A stretch of DNA of 64,000 nucleotides from Nocardia carnea. Its GTDB lineage: Bacteria; Actinomycetota; Actinomycetes; Mycobacteriales; Mycobacteriaceae. Below are positions 24,847 through 33,696 of the stretch, piece after piece. The notes beneath the pieces were generated by a model. The model was not told the origin of the DNA. It did not search any database and saw only the letters and a program-made list of their open reading frames with translations. The position numbers and the translations under genes are program-made. The stretch lies in the NCBI RefSeq assembly GCF_029868855.1, contig NZ_JARWOV010000186.1, forward strand, positions 62,001 to 126,000, given 5' to 3'. Position 1 is the first letter of the stretch; each line of letters starts with the position of its first letter.

Positions 24847-26033
24847 GAGGTCAGTCCGTTCAGTTCGAGGTAGACGCGCATGCGGTGCGCGGCCAGTTCC
24901 GGGTCGGACAGGAGACCGGCCTTGTCCGCGAGCCGGAACAGTTCGGCCAGATGAGTCACGGAGCGGCCCGTGGACAGGCCGCCCACCATCGAGAAACCCG
25001 GCTGCTTGTCGTTGAGCCAGGACAAGAACGCGATCCCGGTCTTGTAGTAGTACGTCGGTGCGGTGAAGATGTGACGCCCCAGTTCCTGTGTGGCGCTGAG
25101 AATTTCCGACGCACGGGCCGCATTGCCGTTGTCGAGTTCCTGGAGCGCGGTGGACGCGGCCGGGTAGATCGCCGCGAAGATGCCGAGCAGCGCATCCGAG
25201 TGCCCGTGCGCGTCACCGATGATCAGCTCCGGGTAGTTGAAATCGTCGCCTGTATACAGCCGCACGCCCTCGGGCAGGGCACGGCGCAGGGCGATCTCGT
25301 GCGCCGCGTCCAGCAGTGAGACCTTGACGCCGTCGATCTTCGATCGGTTGTTCTCGATGAGCGTGCGGAACGTCTCGGTGGCGGTATCGATATCGGGGCT
25401 GCCCCAGTATCCGTGCAGCGCGGGATCGAACATGGTGCCGAGCCAGTGCAGGATCACCGGCCTGTCCGCACCGGCCAGCAACTTCTCGTAGACGGATATG
25501 TAGTCGGCGGCCGAGCGTGCCACCTGGACGAGTGCCCTCGAGGCCATCAGGATCACCTGAGCTCCGGCGTCGGTGACCACGTCGATCTGCTCACGATAGG
25601 CGTCGACGATCCTGGCGAGTCCGGCCGGTCCGGTAGGTAGACCGGCGAGGTCGAGCTGATCGGTTCCGGCTCCGCAGGCCAGCCGGCCACCGGCCGAGGC
25701 CGCCTCGGCACCGGATCGCCGGATCAATTCGGCGGTCGCCTGCCAGTCGAGGCCCATGCCGCGCTGTGCGGTGTCCATGGCATCGGCGACGCCGAGCCCG
25801 TACGACCACAGTTCGTGGCGGTAGGCCAGCGTCGCGTCCCAATCGACGGCCGCCGGAGCACCCGGTGTGTTGTCCGCTGTGGCGCGTGGAATCACGTGCG
25901 CGGCAGCGAAGGCCACACGCGAGGTGATCGGCCGGGCCGGCCGAGTCCACGCGCCCGGCGCACCGAGAACGTACGGTTCGAGCCGGCCACCGGTGGGCAG
26001 TAGGACCGAGACCCCCGTGGATGCCGCGGTCAC
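24843..26033 (-). CDS. DUF993 / dihydrodipicolinate-synthase-like protein
   Basis: A 396-residue protein matching DUF993, a TIM-barrel relative of the DHDPS aldolase family. Recognisable segments are DYISVYEKLLAGADRPVILHWLGTMFDPALHGYWG, KIDGVKVSLLDAAHE (with the lysine where aldolases form a Schiff base) and TGDDFNYPELI. The GTG at 26033 overlaps the Gfo/Idh stop as GTGA; upstream frames to 26309 are not family-like. The likely role is retro-aldol cleavage or dehydration of a keto-sugar acid. No reaction is established for the family as far as I know. Confidence 0.82.
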   Translation of the reverse strand: MTAASTGVSVLLPTGGRLEPYVLGAPGAWTRPARPITSRVAFAAAHVIPRATADNTPGAPAAVDWDATLAYRHELWSYGLGVADAMDTAQRGMGLDWQATAELIRRSGAEAASAGGRLACGAGTDQLDLAGLPTGPAGLARIVDAYREQIDVVTDAGAQVILMASRALVQVARSAADYISVYEKLLAGADRPVILHWLGTMFDPALHGYWGSPDIDTATETFRTLIENNRSKIDGVKVSLLDAAHEIALRRALPEGVRLYTGDDFNYPELIIGDAHGHSDALLGIFAAIYPAASTALQELDNGNAARASEILSATQELGRHIFTAPTYYYKTGIAFLSWLNDKQPGFSMVGGLSTGRSVTHLAELFRLADKAGLLSDPELAAHRMRVYLELNGLTS

Positions 26034-27193
26034 AGCGTGACCTCCGGGATCTCGATCCGGCGGCCTTCGGCGGAGCTGCGCAGGCCGAGCTCGGCCAGTT
26101 GTACGCCGCGTGCGGCGGAGAGCATCCCGTAGCGGTGCGGCCGTCCGTGCACCACGTCGGTGAGGAACTCCTCCCATTGCAACTTGAATCCGTTGTCCAG
26201 GTCCGCGTTCGCCGGCACTTCCAGCCATTGGTCGCGGAACGGCTCGGTGACCGGGAGATCCGGATTCCAGACCGGTTTGGGCGTGTGCGAGCGATGCTGG
26301 GCGACACATTTGCGCAGGCCGGCGACGGCGGAGCCGTGCGTTCCGTCGATCTGGAACTCGACGAGCTCATCGCGGTACACGCGGACCGCCCACGACGAGT
26401 TGATCTGCGCGATCACGCCGTTCTCCATCTCGAAGATTCCGTAGGCCGCATCGTCGGCGGTCGCCGGATACGGCTTGCCCTGTTCGTCCCAACGCGTGGG
26501 GATGTGCGTGGCCGCCTTCGCGGTGACCGCCTCGACCTTGCCGAGCAGGCCCTCCAGCACATAGTTCCAGTGGCAGAACATATCGACGACGATGCCGCCG
26601 CCGTCTTCGGACCGGTAGTTCCAGCTGGGTCGCTGGGCGGGCTGGCCGTCGCCCTCGAAGACCCAGTAGCCGAATTCGCCGCGCAGCGAGAGGATCCGGC
26701 CGAAGAAACCTTCGTCCACGAGCCTGCGCAACTTCACCAGGCCCGGGAGGTAGAGCTTGTCGTGCACGACTCCCGCCGTGACGCCCGCGTTCGCCGCCAC
26801 CCTGGCGAGTTCGACTGCCTCGGTGAGCGTTTCGGCGGTCGGCTTCTCGGTGAAGACGTGTTTACCCGCTTTCATCGCCGCGGCCAGCGCTTCGGCGCGA
26901 CGGGACGTGACCTGTGCGTCGAAGTAGATGTCGATCGACGGATCGGCGATGACGGCGGCGGCGTCGACGCTCCATTCGGCGACCTCGTGTCGTTCGGCGA
27001 GCTCGGCGAGCTTGGCGGCATTGCGGCCGACCAGTATCGGCTCCACCTGGATACGGGTGCCGTCCGGGAGCTGTAGCCCGCCGGCGTCGCGGATCGGCAG
27101 GATGGATCGCACCAGGTGCTGGCGGTAGCCCATGCGTCCGGTGACGCCGTTCATGGCGATGCGGAGCGTGCGCTGCGGAGTGGAATCGGGCAT
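26030..27193 (-). CDS. Gfo/Idh/MocA family oxidoreductase
   Basis: A 387-residue NAD(P)-dependent sugar dehydrogenase. The N-terminal Rossmann part (AMNGVTGRMGYRQHLVRSI, then ADPSIDIYFDA) contains the conserved EKPTAETLTEAVELAR. The substrate domain has GVVHDKLYLPGLVKLRRL and WNYRSEDGGGIVVDMFCHWNYVLE with a conserved aromatic/His cluster. It oxidises a ring hydroxyl of a sugar, cyclitol or glycoside to a keto group. The ATG at 27193 is preceded by AGAGGC; an upstream codon at 27280 would place the start among operator sequence. It is first in the leftward operon and divergent from the LacI gene. Confidence 0.9.
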   Translation of the reverse strand: MPDSTPQRTLRIAMNGVTGRMGYRQHLVRSILPIRDAGGLQLPDGTRIQVEPILVGRNAAKLAELAERHEVAEWSVDAAAVIADPSIDIYFDAQVTSRRAEALAAAMKAGKHVFTEKPTAETLTEAVELARVAANAGVTAGVVHDKLYLPGLVKLRRLVDEGFFGRILSLRGEFGYWVFEGDGQPAQRPSWNYRSEDGGGIVVDMFCHWNYVLEGLLGKVEAVTAKAATHIPTRWDEQGKPYPATADDAAYGIFEMENGVIAQINSSWAVRVYRDELVEFQIDGTHGSAVAGLRKCVAQHRSHTPKPVWNPDLPVTEPFRDQWLEVPANADLDNGFKLQWEEFLTDVVHGRPHRYGMLSAARGVQLAELGLRSSAEGRRIEIPEVTL

Positions 27194-27289
27194 GGCTGGG
27201 TGCCTCTTCTGATTTGCGTGGCTGACGACCGCGGAACGGGTCGTGGAGGTGCGGTGGGACCGCATCTGTCGAGTGGACAAGTCAGCGTC

Positions 27290-27303
27290 GGAATGCGCTT
27301 TCC
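27290..27303. promoter_or_regulatory. LacI-type operator, copy 1
   Basis: GGAATGCGCTTTCC lies between the divergent Gfo/Idh operon and the LacI gene. It is the exact reverse complement of the site at 28470-28483, and both are preceded by AGCGTC. The near-palindrome centred on GCGC fits a LacI-family dimer. A TATGCT just downstream (27308-27313) could be the regulator's -10 box. Confidence 0.7.
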
Positions 27304-27365
27304 AAGCTATGCTAGTCCCGAAGTCCGGTCAACCCCACGAGTACGAGAGAACGAGGCACGAAGCC

Positions 27366-28406
27366 ATGGCGGCTGTGAGATTGCAAGATGTCGCGACCCG
27401 GGCGGGCGTCTCCCAGGCGACCGCGTCCCGGGTACTCAACGGCTCGTCACGGGTGCCCGGCGAAGGCGTCGCCGACCGGGTCCGCGCCGCCGCCGCCGAA
27501 TTGGGATATGTGGCAAATGCCCAGGCCCAGGCCCTTGCACGGTCCTCGACCGGACTCATCGGACTCGTCGTGCACGATATCGCCGACCCCTACTTCTCCT
27601 CGATCGTGCAGGGCGTCCAGGCAGCCGCACGCAGGGCCGGCAAACTCGTTCTGCTGTCCAGTACACAACGCGATTTCGATATCGAACGCGAATCCGTGAG
27701 TACCTTCATCTCACACCGCGCCGATGCGATCATCCTGGCGGGTTCCCGGCAGAGCGGGGATCTCGACCGCGATCTCGAGAAGGACTGCGCACGATATCTG
27801 GACAACAACGGCAAGGTGGTCGTCATCGGCCAACCGCTCCCGTTCGGAGCCGCCGTGGAGCCCGAGAACCACGCTGCCTCCGCTCAACTGGCGCATGCCC
27901 TGCTCGAGCAGGGCCACCGGGATTTCGCCGTCATCGGTGGTCCGGGCAATATCAGGACCGCCGTCGACCGGCGCAACGGCTTCGTCGAAGCGCTCGCCGC
28001 ACAGGGCGTGACACCGCTGGTGGAGATCGCGGGCGATTTCTCCCGTGACGGTGGTTTCAGCGCCGCGCGCCGCCTCGCCGCCGCGCTGGACCTGCAATCC
28101 GGCCAGGCCGGCGGTATCGCGCCCTGCGTTTTCGCGGTCAGCGACGTGATGGCGATCGGCGCGATCGCGGCATGGCGGGAACTCGGCCTCACGGTGCCCG
28201 ATGATGTCTGCGTCGCCGGGTTCGACGATATCCCGACACTGCGCGACCATGTGCCCGGCCTGTCGACGGTGGCACTGTCGTTGGTCGAGATCGGCGAACG
28301 GGCCGTCGCGCTGGCACTCGACGACTCGGCGACGGCCTCGCATACTCACGAATTCGTGCCCGGCCGCGTGATCCTGCGCGACAGCAGTATTTTGCGACGG
28401 GCCTGA
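27366..28406 (+). CDS. LacI family transcriptional regulator (1)
   Basis: A 346-residue LacI/GalR repressor: the N-terminal helix-turn-helix VRLQDVATRAGVSQATASRVLNGSSRVP with the hinge VRAAAAELGYVANAQAQALA. A periplasmic-binding-like sugar domain follows (TGLIGLVVHDIADPYFSSIVQGVQ; FDDIPTLRDHVPGLSTVALSLVEIG). The ATG at 27366 fits the family start; an earlier in-frame codon at 27243 crosses the operator. It very probably controls both the leftward catabolic operon and the rightward ABC importer, since an almost identical operator lies before each. Confidence 0.93.
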   Translation: MAAVRLQDVATRAGVSQATASRVLNGSSRVPGEGVADRVRAAAAELGYVANAQAQALARSSTGLIGLVVHDIADPYFSSIVQGVQAAARRAGKLVLLSSTQRDFDIERESVSTFISHRADAIILAGSRQSGDLDRDLEKDCARYLDNNGKVVVIGQPLPFGAAVEPENHAASAQLAHALLEQGHRDFAVIGGPGNIRTAVDRRNGFVEALAAQGVTPLVEIAGDFSRDGGFSAARRLAAALDLQSGQAGGIAPCVFAVSDVMAIGAIAAWRELGLTVPDDVCVAGFDDIPTLRDHVPGLSTVALSLVEIGERAVALALDDSATASHTHEFVPGRVILRDSSILRRA

Positions 28407-28426
28407 CCTGCGACAACTCGAAACCC

Positions 28427-28456
28427 TTGACACTGTGCGTCCGGTCACACTAGCCT
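28427..28456 (+). promoter_or_regulatory. Promoter of the ABC importer operon
   Basis: TTGACA (28427-28432), 18 bases, TAGCCT (28451-28456): a good housekeeping-type -35 with an acceptable -10. The LacI operator at 28470-28483 begins 13 bases after it, a classical repressor position. Confidence 0.55.
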
Positions 28457-28469
28457 CGGTTCCAGCGTC

Positions 28470-28483
28470 GGAAAGCGCATTCC
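28470..28483. promoter_or_regulatory. LacI-type operator, copy 2
   Basis: GGAAAGCGCATTCC, exact reverse complement of the site at 27290-27303, located between the LacI gene end and the ABC permease start, just downstream of a promoter-like pair of hexamers. Confidence 0.7.
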
Positions 28484-28532
28484 CGGCGGGTGTAGTGCGA
28501 ACCCCGCTCCACTACTAGCTTTAGGACTCCAG

Positions 28533-29405
28533 ATGGCGGTAGTCACGTCCGTCGAGGCCGGTTCGTCCGCACCGAAAGCGACGCAACCCGTTCGCACTCG
28601 GCGCCGGAAACTCCCATCCCTCTCCACAATGTGGTCGACCGTATGGCGGCCGCTCGCCCTGGTGGCGGTGCTCGTCGTCGCATGGTGGGCCGTCACCGCG
28701 TTCGAGTTCGTCGAGCCATACATTCTGCCGTCACCGGCGGATACCTGGCGCACAGCGGCCGACAACTCGGCGTATCTGCTCGAGAACACCTGGGTCACCA
28801 CCTACGAAACGGTGGTCGGCTTCGTTATCGCCGCGGTGATCGGCGAAGCCGTCGCGCTGGTGATGATCTACTCCCGCGGTGTCGAGCGAACGATGTACCC
28901 GCTCATCCTCTTCGCCCAGGTCATCCCCAAGATCGCGATCGCGCCGCTGTTCATCGTCTGGCTCGGGTTCGGCACCAGCCCCAAGATCCTGGTCGCCGTA
29001 CTGATGGCATTCTTCCCCATCGTCATCGCCGGTATGGCCGGGCTGCGCTCGGTCGATCCCGAGATACTCGAACTCACTTCCACCATGGGCGCGAGCAACT
29101 GGAAGACGTTCGTCAAGGTCCGTTTTCCGGCATCGCTGCCGCAATTGATGTCCGGTCTCAAAATCGCCGCCACTCTCGCGGTCACCGGCGCCGTCGTCGG
29201 TGAATTCGTCGGCGCGAACGAAGGGCTCGGCTACGTCATTCTGCAGGCCAACGGCAATATCGACACAGCAATGCTGTTCGCCGCCCTGATCATCATGTCC
29301 ATGCTGGGCATCATCCTGTTCGCGATCATCGAAATCGCCGAACAGTTCCTCATTCCCTGGCACGCCTCGCGCCGATCCACGGCTTCGGCCGTCGGCGCGG
29401 CATGA
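28533..29405 (+). CDS. ABC transporter permease, NitT/TauT (SsuC) type
   Basis: A 290-residue inner-membrane permease with about six helices after a basic, unstructured tail of about 30 residues. The ATPase-contact EAA loop is visible as DPEILELTSTMGASNWKTFVKVRFPASLPQLMSGLK, followed by TGAVVGEFVGANEGLGYVILQA, typical for importers of nitrate, taurine, sulfonates, thiamine precursors or riboflavin. It starts at the ATG at 28533 (AGGA before it), and its TGA lies 44 bases before the lipoprotein start. A NitT-type importer in a sugar-catabolic regulon is unusual. Confidence 0.9.
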   Translation: MAVVTSVEAGSSAPKATQPVRTRRRKLPSLSTMWSTVWRPLALVAVLVVAWWAVTAFEFVEPYILPSPADTWRTAADNSAYLLENTWVTTYETVVGFVIAAVIGEAVALVMIYSRGVERTMYPLILFAQVIPKIAIAPLFIVWLGFGTSPKILVAVLMAFFPIVIAGMAGLRSVDPEILELTSTMGASNWKTFVKVRFPASLPQLMSGLKIAATLAVTGAVVGEFVGANEGLGYVILQANGNIDTAMLFAALIIMSMLGIILFAIIEIAEQFLIPWHASRRSTASAVGAA

Positions 29406-29449
29406 GCCTGTCGAACAACACCTATCAGTGCCACAGCTGGAGAACTCGC

Positions 29450-30490
29450 ATGAAATTCCGAACTCGCACACTCACTACCATCGCCGCCGCCGCGGCCGCC
29501 TCGCTCCTGGTATTGACCGGCTGCGGGGGCGGCGGGAGCCAGGCGAAGGACCCCGGCACCGACGGGGAGACGACCGCGGTATCGCTGATGCTCAACTGGT
29601 ACCCCTACGGTGAGCATGCCCCGTTCTATTACGGGGTGCAGGAGGGCATTTTCGCCAAGCACGGCATCGATCTGACGATTTCGGCCGGCCAGGGCTCCAC
29701 CAAGACCGCGCAGGCGACCGGTTCGAAGCAGACCGACTTCGGCTGGGCCGATACCCCGGCCGTCCTCAGCAATATCGACAAGGGCGTCAAAATCAAGAGC
29801 GTCGGGGTCTTCCTCCAGACCACGCCCTCGGCAGTCCAGGTATTCGCCGATTCGAATATCCGTACCCCGGCAGATCTGGCGGGTAAAACCATTGCCGTCT
29901 CCGCGGGCGACGCACCGACCACGACCTTCCCGGTCTATCTCGACAAAGCCGGCGTCCCGGCTGATCAGGTGACCCAGCAGAGCCTCGATTCGGCGGGCAA
30001 GATGTCGGCGATGCTCTCGGGTCGTGTCGACGGGCTCATCGGGTTCGCACACGACCAGGGCCCCACCATTGCCAACAAGAGCGGCCGAGAAGTCCGCTAC
30101 CTGCGGTATTCCGATCAGGGCCTGAGCTTCTTCAGCAACGGGCTGATCGCGAACCAGGCCACCATCGAGTCCTCGCCCGAACTGGTGCAGGCCATGGTGG
30201 ACGCGACCAGCGAGGCCTTCGCCGCCGCGGTCGCGAAACCGGAGGCCGCGGTCGCGGCGATGGAAGGCAAGGATCCGCAACTGCCGCCCCAGGCGGTACT
30301 GCTCGAGCAGTGGCAGCAGACCATCCCGCTACTCAGCACACCGGAGACCGCGGGCACGGCACCGGGTACCAATTCCGAAGCCGATTGGCGCGCCACCGTC
30401 GATGTCCTCAGCAATGCGAGGCTCCTCGACAAAGCCGAGGACCCCGCCAAGTACTGGGAATCGAAGTTCACCCCCACCAGCAAGCCGTGA
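29450..30490 (+). CDS. ABC transporter substrate-binding lipoprotein (NMT1/THI5-like)
   Basis: A 346-residue lipoprotein with signal sequence and lipobox L-T-G-C (Cys near residue 25). The mature part begins with a Gly/Ser linker and then VSLMLNWYPYGEHAPFYYGVQEGIFAKHGIDLTISAGQGS, the start of the NMT1/ThiY-like fold. DFGWADTPAVLSNI and FFSNGLIANQ follow. Proteins of this type bind heteroaromatic or amino-sulfonate ligands. The ATG at 29450 has GGAG at good spacing; an ATG at 29402 overlaps the permease stop but leads into a poor signal peptide. Confidence 0.9.
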   Translation: MKFRTRTLTTIAAAAAASLLVLTGCGGGGSQAKDPGTDGETTAVSLMLNWYPYGEHAPFYYGVQEGIFAKHGIDLTISAGQGSTKTAQATGSKQTDFGWADTPAVLSNIDKGVKIKSVGVFLQTTPSAVQVFADSNIRTPADLAGKTIAVSAGDAPTTTFPVYLDKAGVPADQVTQQSLDSAGKMSAMLSGRVDGLIGFAHDQGPTIANKSGREVRYLRYSDQGLSFFSNGLIANQATIESSPELVQAMVDATSEAFAAAVAKPEAAVAAMEGKDPQLPPQAVLLEQWQQTIPLLSTPETAGTAPGTNSEADWRATVDVLSNARLLDKAEDPAKYWESKFTPTSKP

Positions 30491-30507
30491 CCGGAGCAGG
30501 TGACGAT

Positions 30508-31314
30508 ATGAGCACACCCACCGACACTCTCACCCGCGCCGATACCGCGGTCGCGGTAACGGATCTGACCGTACGGTTCTCGTCCAAGCGCGGCGAGGTC
30601 ACCGCGCTCCACGAGGTAGGACTCCAGGTCCGTCGAGGCGAGTTCGTCTCGATCGTGGGCCCGTCCGGCTGCGGCAAGTCGACGCTGTTGAAGGTTGTCG
30701 CCGGCCTCACCGATGCGAGCAGTGGCAGCGTCGAACTCGGCGGTGCCCCCGTACGCGGGCCACAGCGCAATATCGGCTATGTATTCCAGCGTGCGGCACT
30801 GCTGGAATGGCGGACCGTCCGCAAGAACATCCTGCTCCAGGCCGAGATGCGCGGTTTGAACAAACGGGCGGCCGAGGCCGAATGCGCGCGCCTTATCGAG
30901 ATGACCGGGCTCGGCGGATTCGAGAACGCCCTTCCCCACGAACTCTCCGGCGGTATGCAGCAGCGGGTTTCGCTGTGCCGAGCGCTGTTGCACGAGCCGG
31001 AAGTGCTGCTGATGGACGAGCCGTTCGGGGCGCTGGACGCGCTCACCCGGGAACGGATGAATATCGAGCTGCATCGGATCTGGCGGGAAACCGGCACGAC
31101 GGTCCTGTTGGTCACCCATTCGGTGGCCGAGGCCGTCTACCTCGCCAACCGGGTGGTCGTGATGAGTCCGCGGCCGGGCCGGATCGTCGAACTGCTCGAC
31201 GTGGACCTGCCCGCGCACCGGGAGTACGCCACGACGATGGAGCAGCCCGAGTTCATCAGGGTCGCCAACCGGGTCCGGGAACTACTCGGTTCGGCGGCGG
31301 CGCACGCGGACTGA
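30508..31314 (+). CDS. ABC transporter ATP-binding protein, NitT/TauT type
   Basis: A 268-residue ATPase: Walker A GPSGCGKST (about 51-59), Q-loop YVFQRAALLEWRTV, signature LSGGMQQRVSLCRAL, Walker B VLLMDEPFGALD and switch histidine VTHSVAEA. VVVMSPRPGRIVE is the usual NitT-type tail. It energises the permease and lipoprotein encoded immediately upstream. It starts at the ATG at 30508, 17 bases after the lipoprotein stop, with GGAG. Confidence 0.93.
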   Translation: MSTPTDTLTRADTAVAVTDLTVRFSSKRGEVTALHEVGLQVRRGEFVSIVGPSGCGKSTLLKVVAGLTDASSGSVELGGAPVRGPQRNIGYVFQRAALLEWRTVRKNILLQAEMRGLNKRAAEAECARLIEMTGLGGFENALPHELSGGMQQRVSLCRALLHEPEVLLMDEPFGALDALTRERMNIELHRIWRETGTTVLLVTHSVAEAVYLANRVVVMSPRPGRIVELLDVDLPAHREYATTMEQPEFIRVANRVRELLGSAAAHAD

Positions 31315-31354
31315 TATTCGATCCCCGCCCACTCGCTGAAAGGAGTTCGACCGC

Positions 31355-32512
31355 GTGAAGGTTCTGGTTGCCCCGGACAAGTTCAAGGGAAGCCTCTCCG
31401 CATCCGAGGTGGCCGACCGGCTGGCGGAAGGTTTGGCGACGGCGGGGGTCGACAGTTACCGGATGCCGCTGGCCGACGGCGGCGACGGGAGCGTCGACGC
31501 CGCGGTCGCGGCCGGGTTCGTTCCGCGTCCGGTGACGGTGGCAGGGGCGGGGGGAACACCGACATACGGGCGGATCGCGGTCTCCCGCGGTACCGCGGTG
31601 GTCGAGGTCGCCAACACCTGCGGCCTCACCACCCTGCCGAGCGGTCGTCCGCTGCCGTTGGACGCGAGCAGCCTGGGTATGGGACAGGCCATCTCGCAAG
31701 CGATGCGATATCGGCCGCGCCGGCTGGTCCTCGCCCTCGGTGGCAGCGCCGGCACCGACGGCGGGATGGGACTGCTCGCCGCGCTCGGCTATACGTTCGC
31801 CGACGCGAGGGGAAATCGATTACGCGGGTGCGGACGGTCTCTGGGGCGAGTCCATACGATCGACTCGTCGCGGGCCGCGAAACTCACCGGGGTCGAGATC
31901 GTGGTCGCCGGCGATGTCACCAATCCTCTGCTCGGGCCGGACGGTGCGGCGGCGGTGTACGGGCCGCAGAAGGGGGCCACCGACGACGAGGTGCGGTTTC
32001 TCGAGGCCGGCCTGAACAACCTCGTCCGAGCGTTCGCCCGCAGCGGCTATCCGGAGGCGACGACCGCCGCGGCTACGGCCGGGGCGGGGAGCGCAGGGGG
32101 AATCGGCTTCGCCGCGTTACTGCTGGGCGCCGAAATCGTCTCGGGCGCCGACTACTTCCTCGATCTGCTCGGATTCGATCACCATCTACCCGGTTGCGAC
32201 CTGGTGATCACCGGGGAGGGAAGTATCGATGAGCAGACACCGAACGGCAAACTGCCCACGGTGGTTGCCCGCCGCTCACGCCCCGTTCCGGTCGTCGCTG
32301 TCGCAGGTCGGAGCACACTGCCCCAGAGCCGTTGGCAAGCAGCCGGATTCACCGATATTCATACCCTGGGCGACTACACCGACCGGGATACCGCCGACGA
32401 CACCGACCTGACCCGGCAGCTGCTGACCCGAATCGGCCGACAGATCGGCCGTGCCGCCGCATACGGTCCCGAAGTGGTCGGCGATGACCGATGGTCGAGC
32501 GCCCGCAACTGA
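31355..32512 (+). CDS. Glycerate 2-kinase (GlxK family)
   Basis: A 385-residue glycerate kinase of the GlxK/GarK family: VLVAPDKFKGSLSASEVADRLAEGL at the N-terminus, LADGGDGSVDA, LGGSAGTDGGMGLLAALGY, and VITGEGSIDEQTPNGKLPTVVA. It phosphorylates D-glycerate, feeding it into glycolysis. It is last in the importer operon, 40 bases after the ATPase, with AAAGGAG before a GTG start. It suggests that the imported compound yields glycerate or tartronate semialdehyde. It ends eight bases from the convergent FAH-type gene. Confidence 0.9.
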   Translation: MKVLVAPDKFKGSLSASEVADRLAEGLATAGVDSYRMPLADGGDGSVDAAVAAGFVPRPVTVAGAGGTPTYGRIAVSRGTAVVEVANTCGLTTLPSGRPLPLDASSLGMGQAISQAMRYRPRRLVLALGGSAGTDGGMGLLAALGYTFADARGNRLRGCGRSLGRVHTIDSSRAAKLTGVEIVVAGDVTNPLLGPDGAAAVYGPQKGATDDEVRFLEAGLNNLVRAFARSGYPEATTAAATAGAGSAGGIGFAALLLGAEIVSGADYFLDLLGFDHHLPGCDLVITGEGSIDEQTPNGKLPTVVARRSRPVPVVAVAGRSTLPQSRWQAAGFTDIHTLGDYTDRDTADDTDLTRQLLTRIGRQIGRAAAYGPEVVGDDRWSSARN

Positions 32513-32520
32513 AGGATGGG

Positions 32521-33696
32521 CTAGAGGAGGCCACGCCGGGACAGGCTGCGGAACAGGTCGGCGGTGCCGAATTGCCACGGCTCACAGTTGTCGCTGGTAC
32601 GTACCCGGTTGATCAGGCCGCCCAGGGCGGGGGCGCTGATGGTGACCAGGTCGTCGATGTGATGGGTGAATCCGAGTCCCGGTTCGGCCCGGTCCTGGAC
32701 AGGAGCGAACATGGTGCCGAGGAACAGGACGACACCGTCCGGGTACTGATGGTGGCGGCCCATGAGCTGGCGGATGAGATCTTCCGGATCGCGGCTGATC
32801 TCGGCCATCGACGATTCGGCGCGCAGGGTGAAACCGTCGGTCCCGCGAACCTGCAATGTCACCGTCAGCTTGCGCACCGCGTCGAGATCGAAGGTGTCGT
32901 CGAACAACCGGACGAACGGTCCGACGGCAGCCGAGGCATTGTTGTCCTTGGCCGCGGTGAGCAACAAGGCCGATCTGCCCTCGAAGTCGCGTAGGTTGAC
33001 ATCGTTGCCGAGGCAGGCGCCGACGGCCCGGCCGGTGGACGAGATCACCAGCACCACTTCGGGTTCCGGATTGTTCCAGGTCGAACGGGGGTGCACACCG
33101 ATATCGGTGGCGGTGCCGACACTGGCCATCGGCGCGGATTTGGTGAAGATCTCGGCGTCGGGTCCCAGACCGACCTCGAGGTACTGACTCCACCATCCCT
33201 CGGCGACCAGTAACTCCTTGAGCCGGGCGGTTTCTGCCGACCCCGGTTCCAGCGCGGACAGATCGGTGCCGACATGTTCGGTGATCTGCTCGCGCACCCG
33301 GTCGGCCAGGGTGACGTCACCGCGGCAGCGTTCTTCGATGACACGTTCCATCAGCGAGACGACGAAGGTGACACCTGCGGCCTTGATCGGTTGCAGATCG
33401 ATCGGGCTGAGCAGCCTGGGTGTCCCGGACCGCCGGGATTCCGCCGGAGTGCAGGCGGCGATATCGGTGAGCGATCCGAGGTCCGGGCCGTCGCAGTCGC
33501 GGACGAACGCGGCGGGATCGTCGTACTCGGCGAGGTCACGCACCGTGGCGACCCGGGCGGTGATATCTGTCAAGCGACCGTCGCGCACCGTGACCACACT
33601 GGGGCCCTCGGGGCACATCACCCGCCCGACGAGAACGGAGCGGTCGTGGTCGGCGGGCAGGAGCATGTCGGCGGCCGGTGGCCAGGTGGTGGTCAC
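32521..33696 (-). CDS. FAH-fold dehydratase (2-keto-3-deoxy-pentonate dehydratase-like)
   Basis: A 391-residue member of the FAH superfamily branch described as AraD1 / 2-keto-3-deoxy-arabinonate dehydratase. Diagnostic segments are LLSPIDLQPIKAAGVTFVVSLMERVIEERCRGD, NNPEPEVVLVISSTGRAVGACLGNDVNLRDFEGRSALLL and KDNNASAAVGPFVRLFDD. In oxidative pentose (Weimberg) pathways this enzyme makes 2-ketoglutarate semialdehyde, which the aldehyde dehydrogenase two genes upstream would oxidise. The GTG at 33696 overlaps the preceding stop as GTGA. The match is by family; the carbon chain could be different. Confidence 0.82.
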   Translation of the reverse strand: MTTTWPPAADMLLPADHDRSVLVGRVMCPEGPSVVTVRDGRLTDITARVATVRDLAEYDDPAAFVRDCDGPDLGSLTDIAACTPAESRRSGTPRLLSPIDLQPIKAAGVTFVVSLMERVIEERCRGDVTLADRVREQITEHVGTDLSALEPGSAETARLKELLVAEGWWSQYLEVGLGPDAEIFTKSAPMASVGTATDIGVHPRSTWNNPEPEVVLVISSTGRAVGACLGNDVNLRDFEGRSALLLTAAKDNNASAAVGPFVRLFDDTFDLDAVRKLTVTLQVRGTDGFTLRAESSMAEISRDPEDLIRQLMGRHHQYPDGVVLFLGTMFAPVQDRAEPGLGFTHHIDDLVTISAPALGGLINRVRTSDNCEPWQFGTADLFRSLSRRGLL

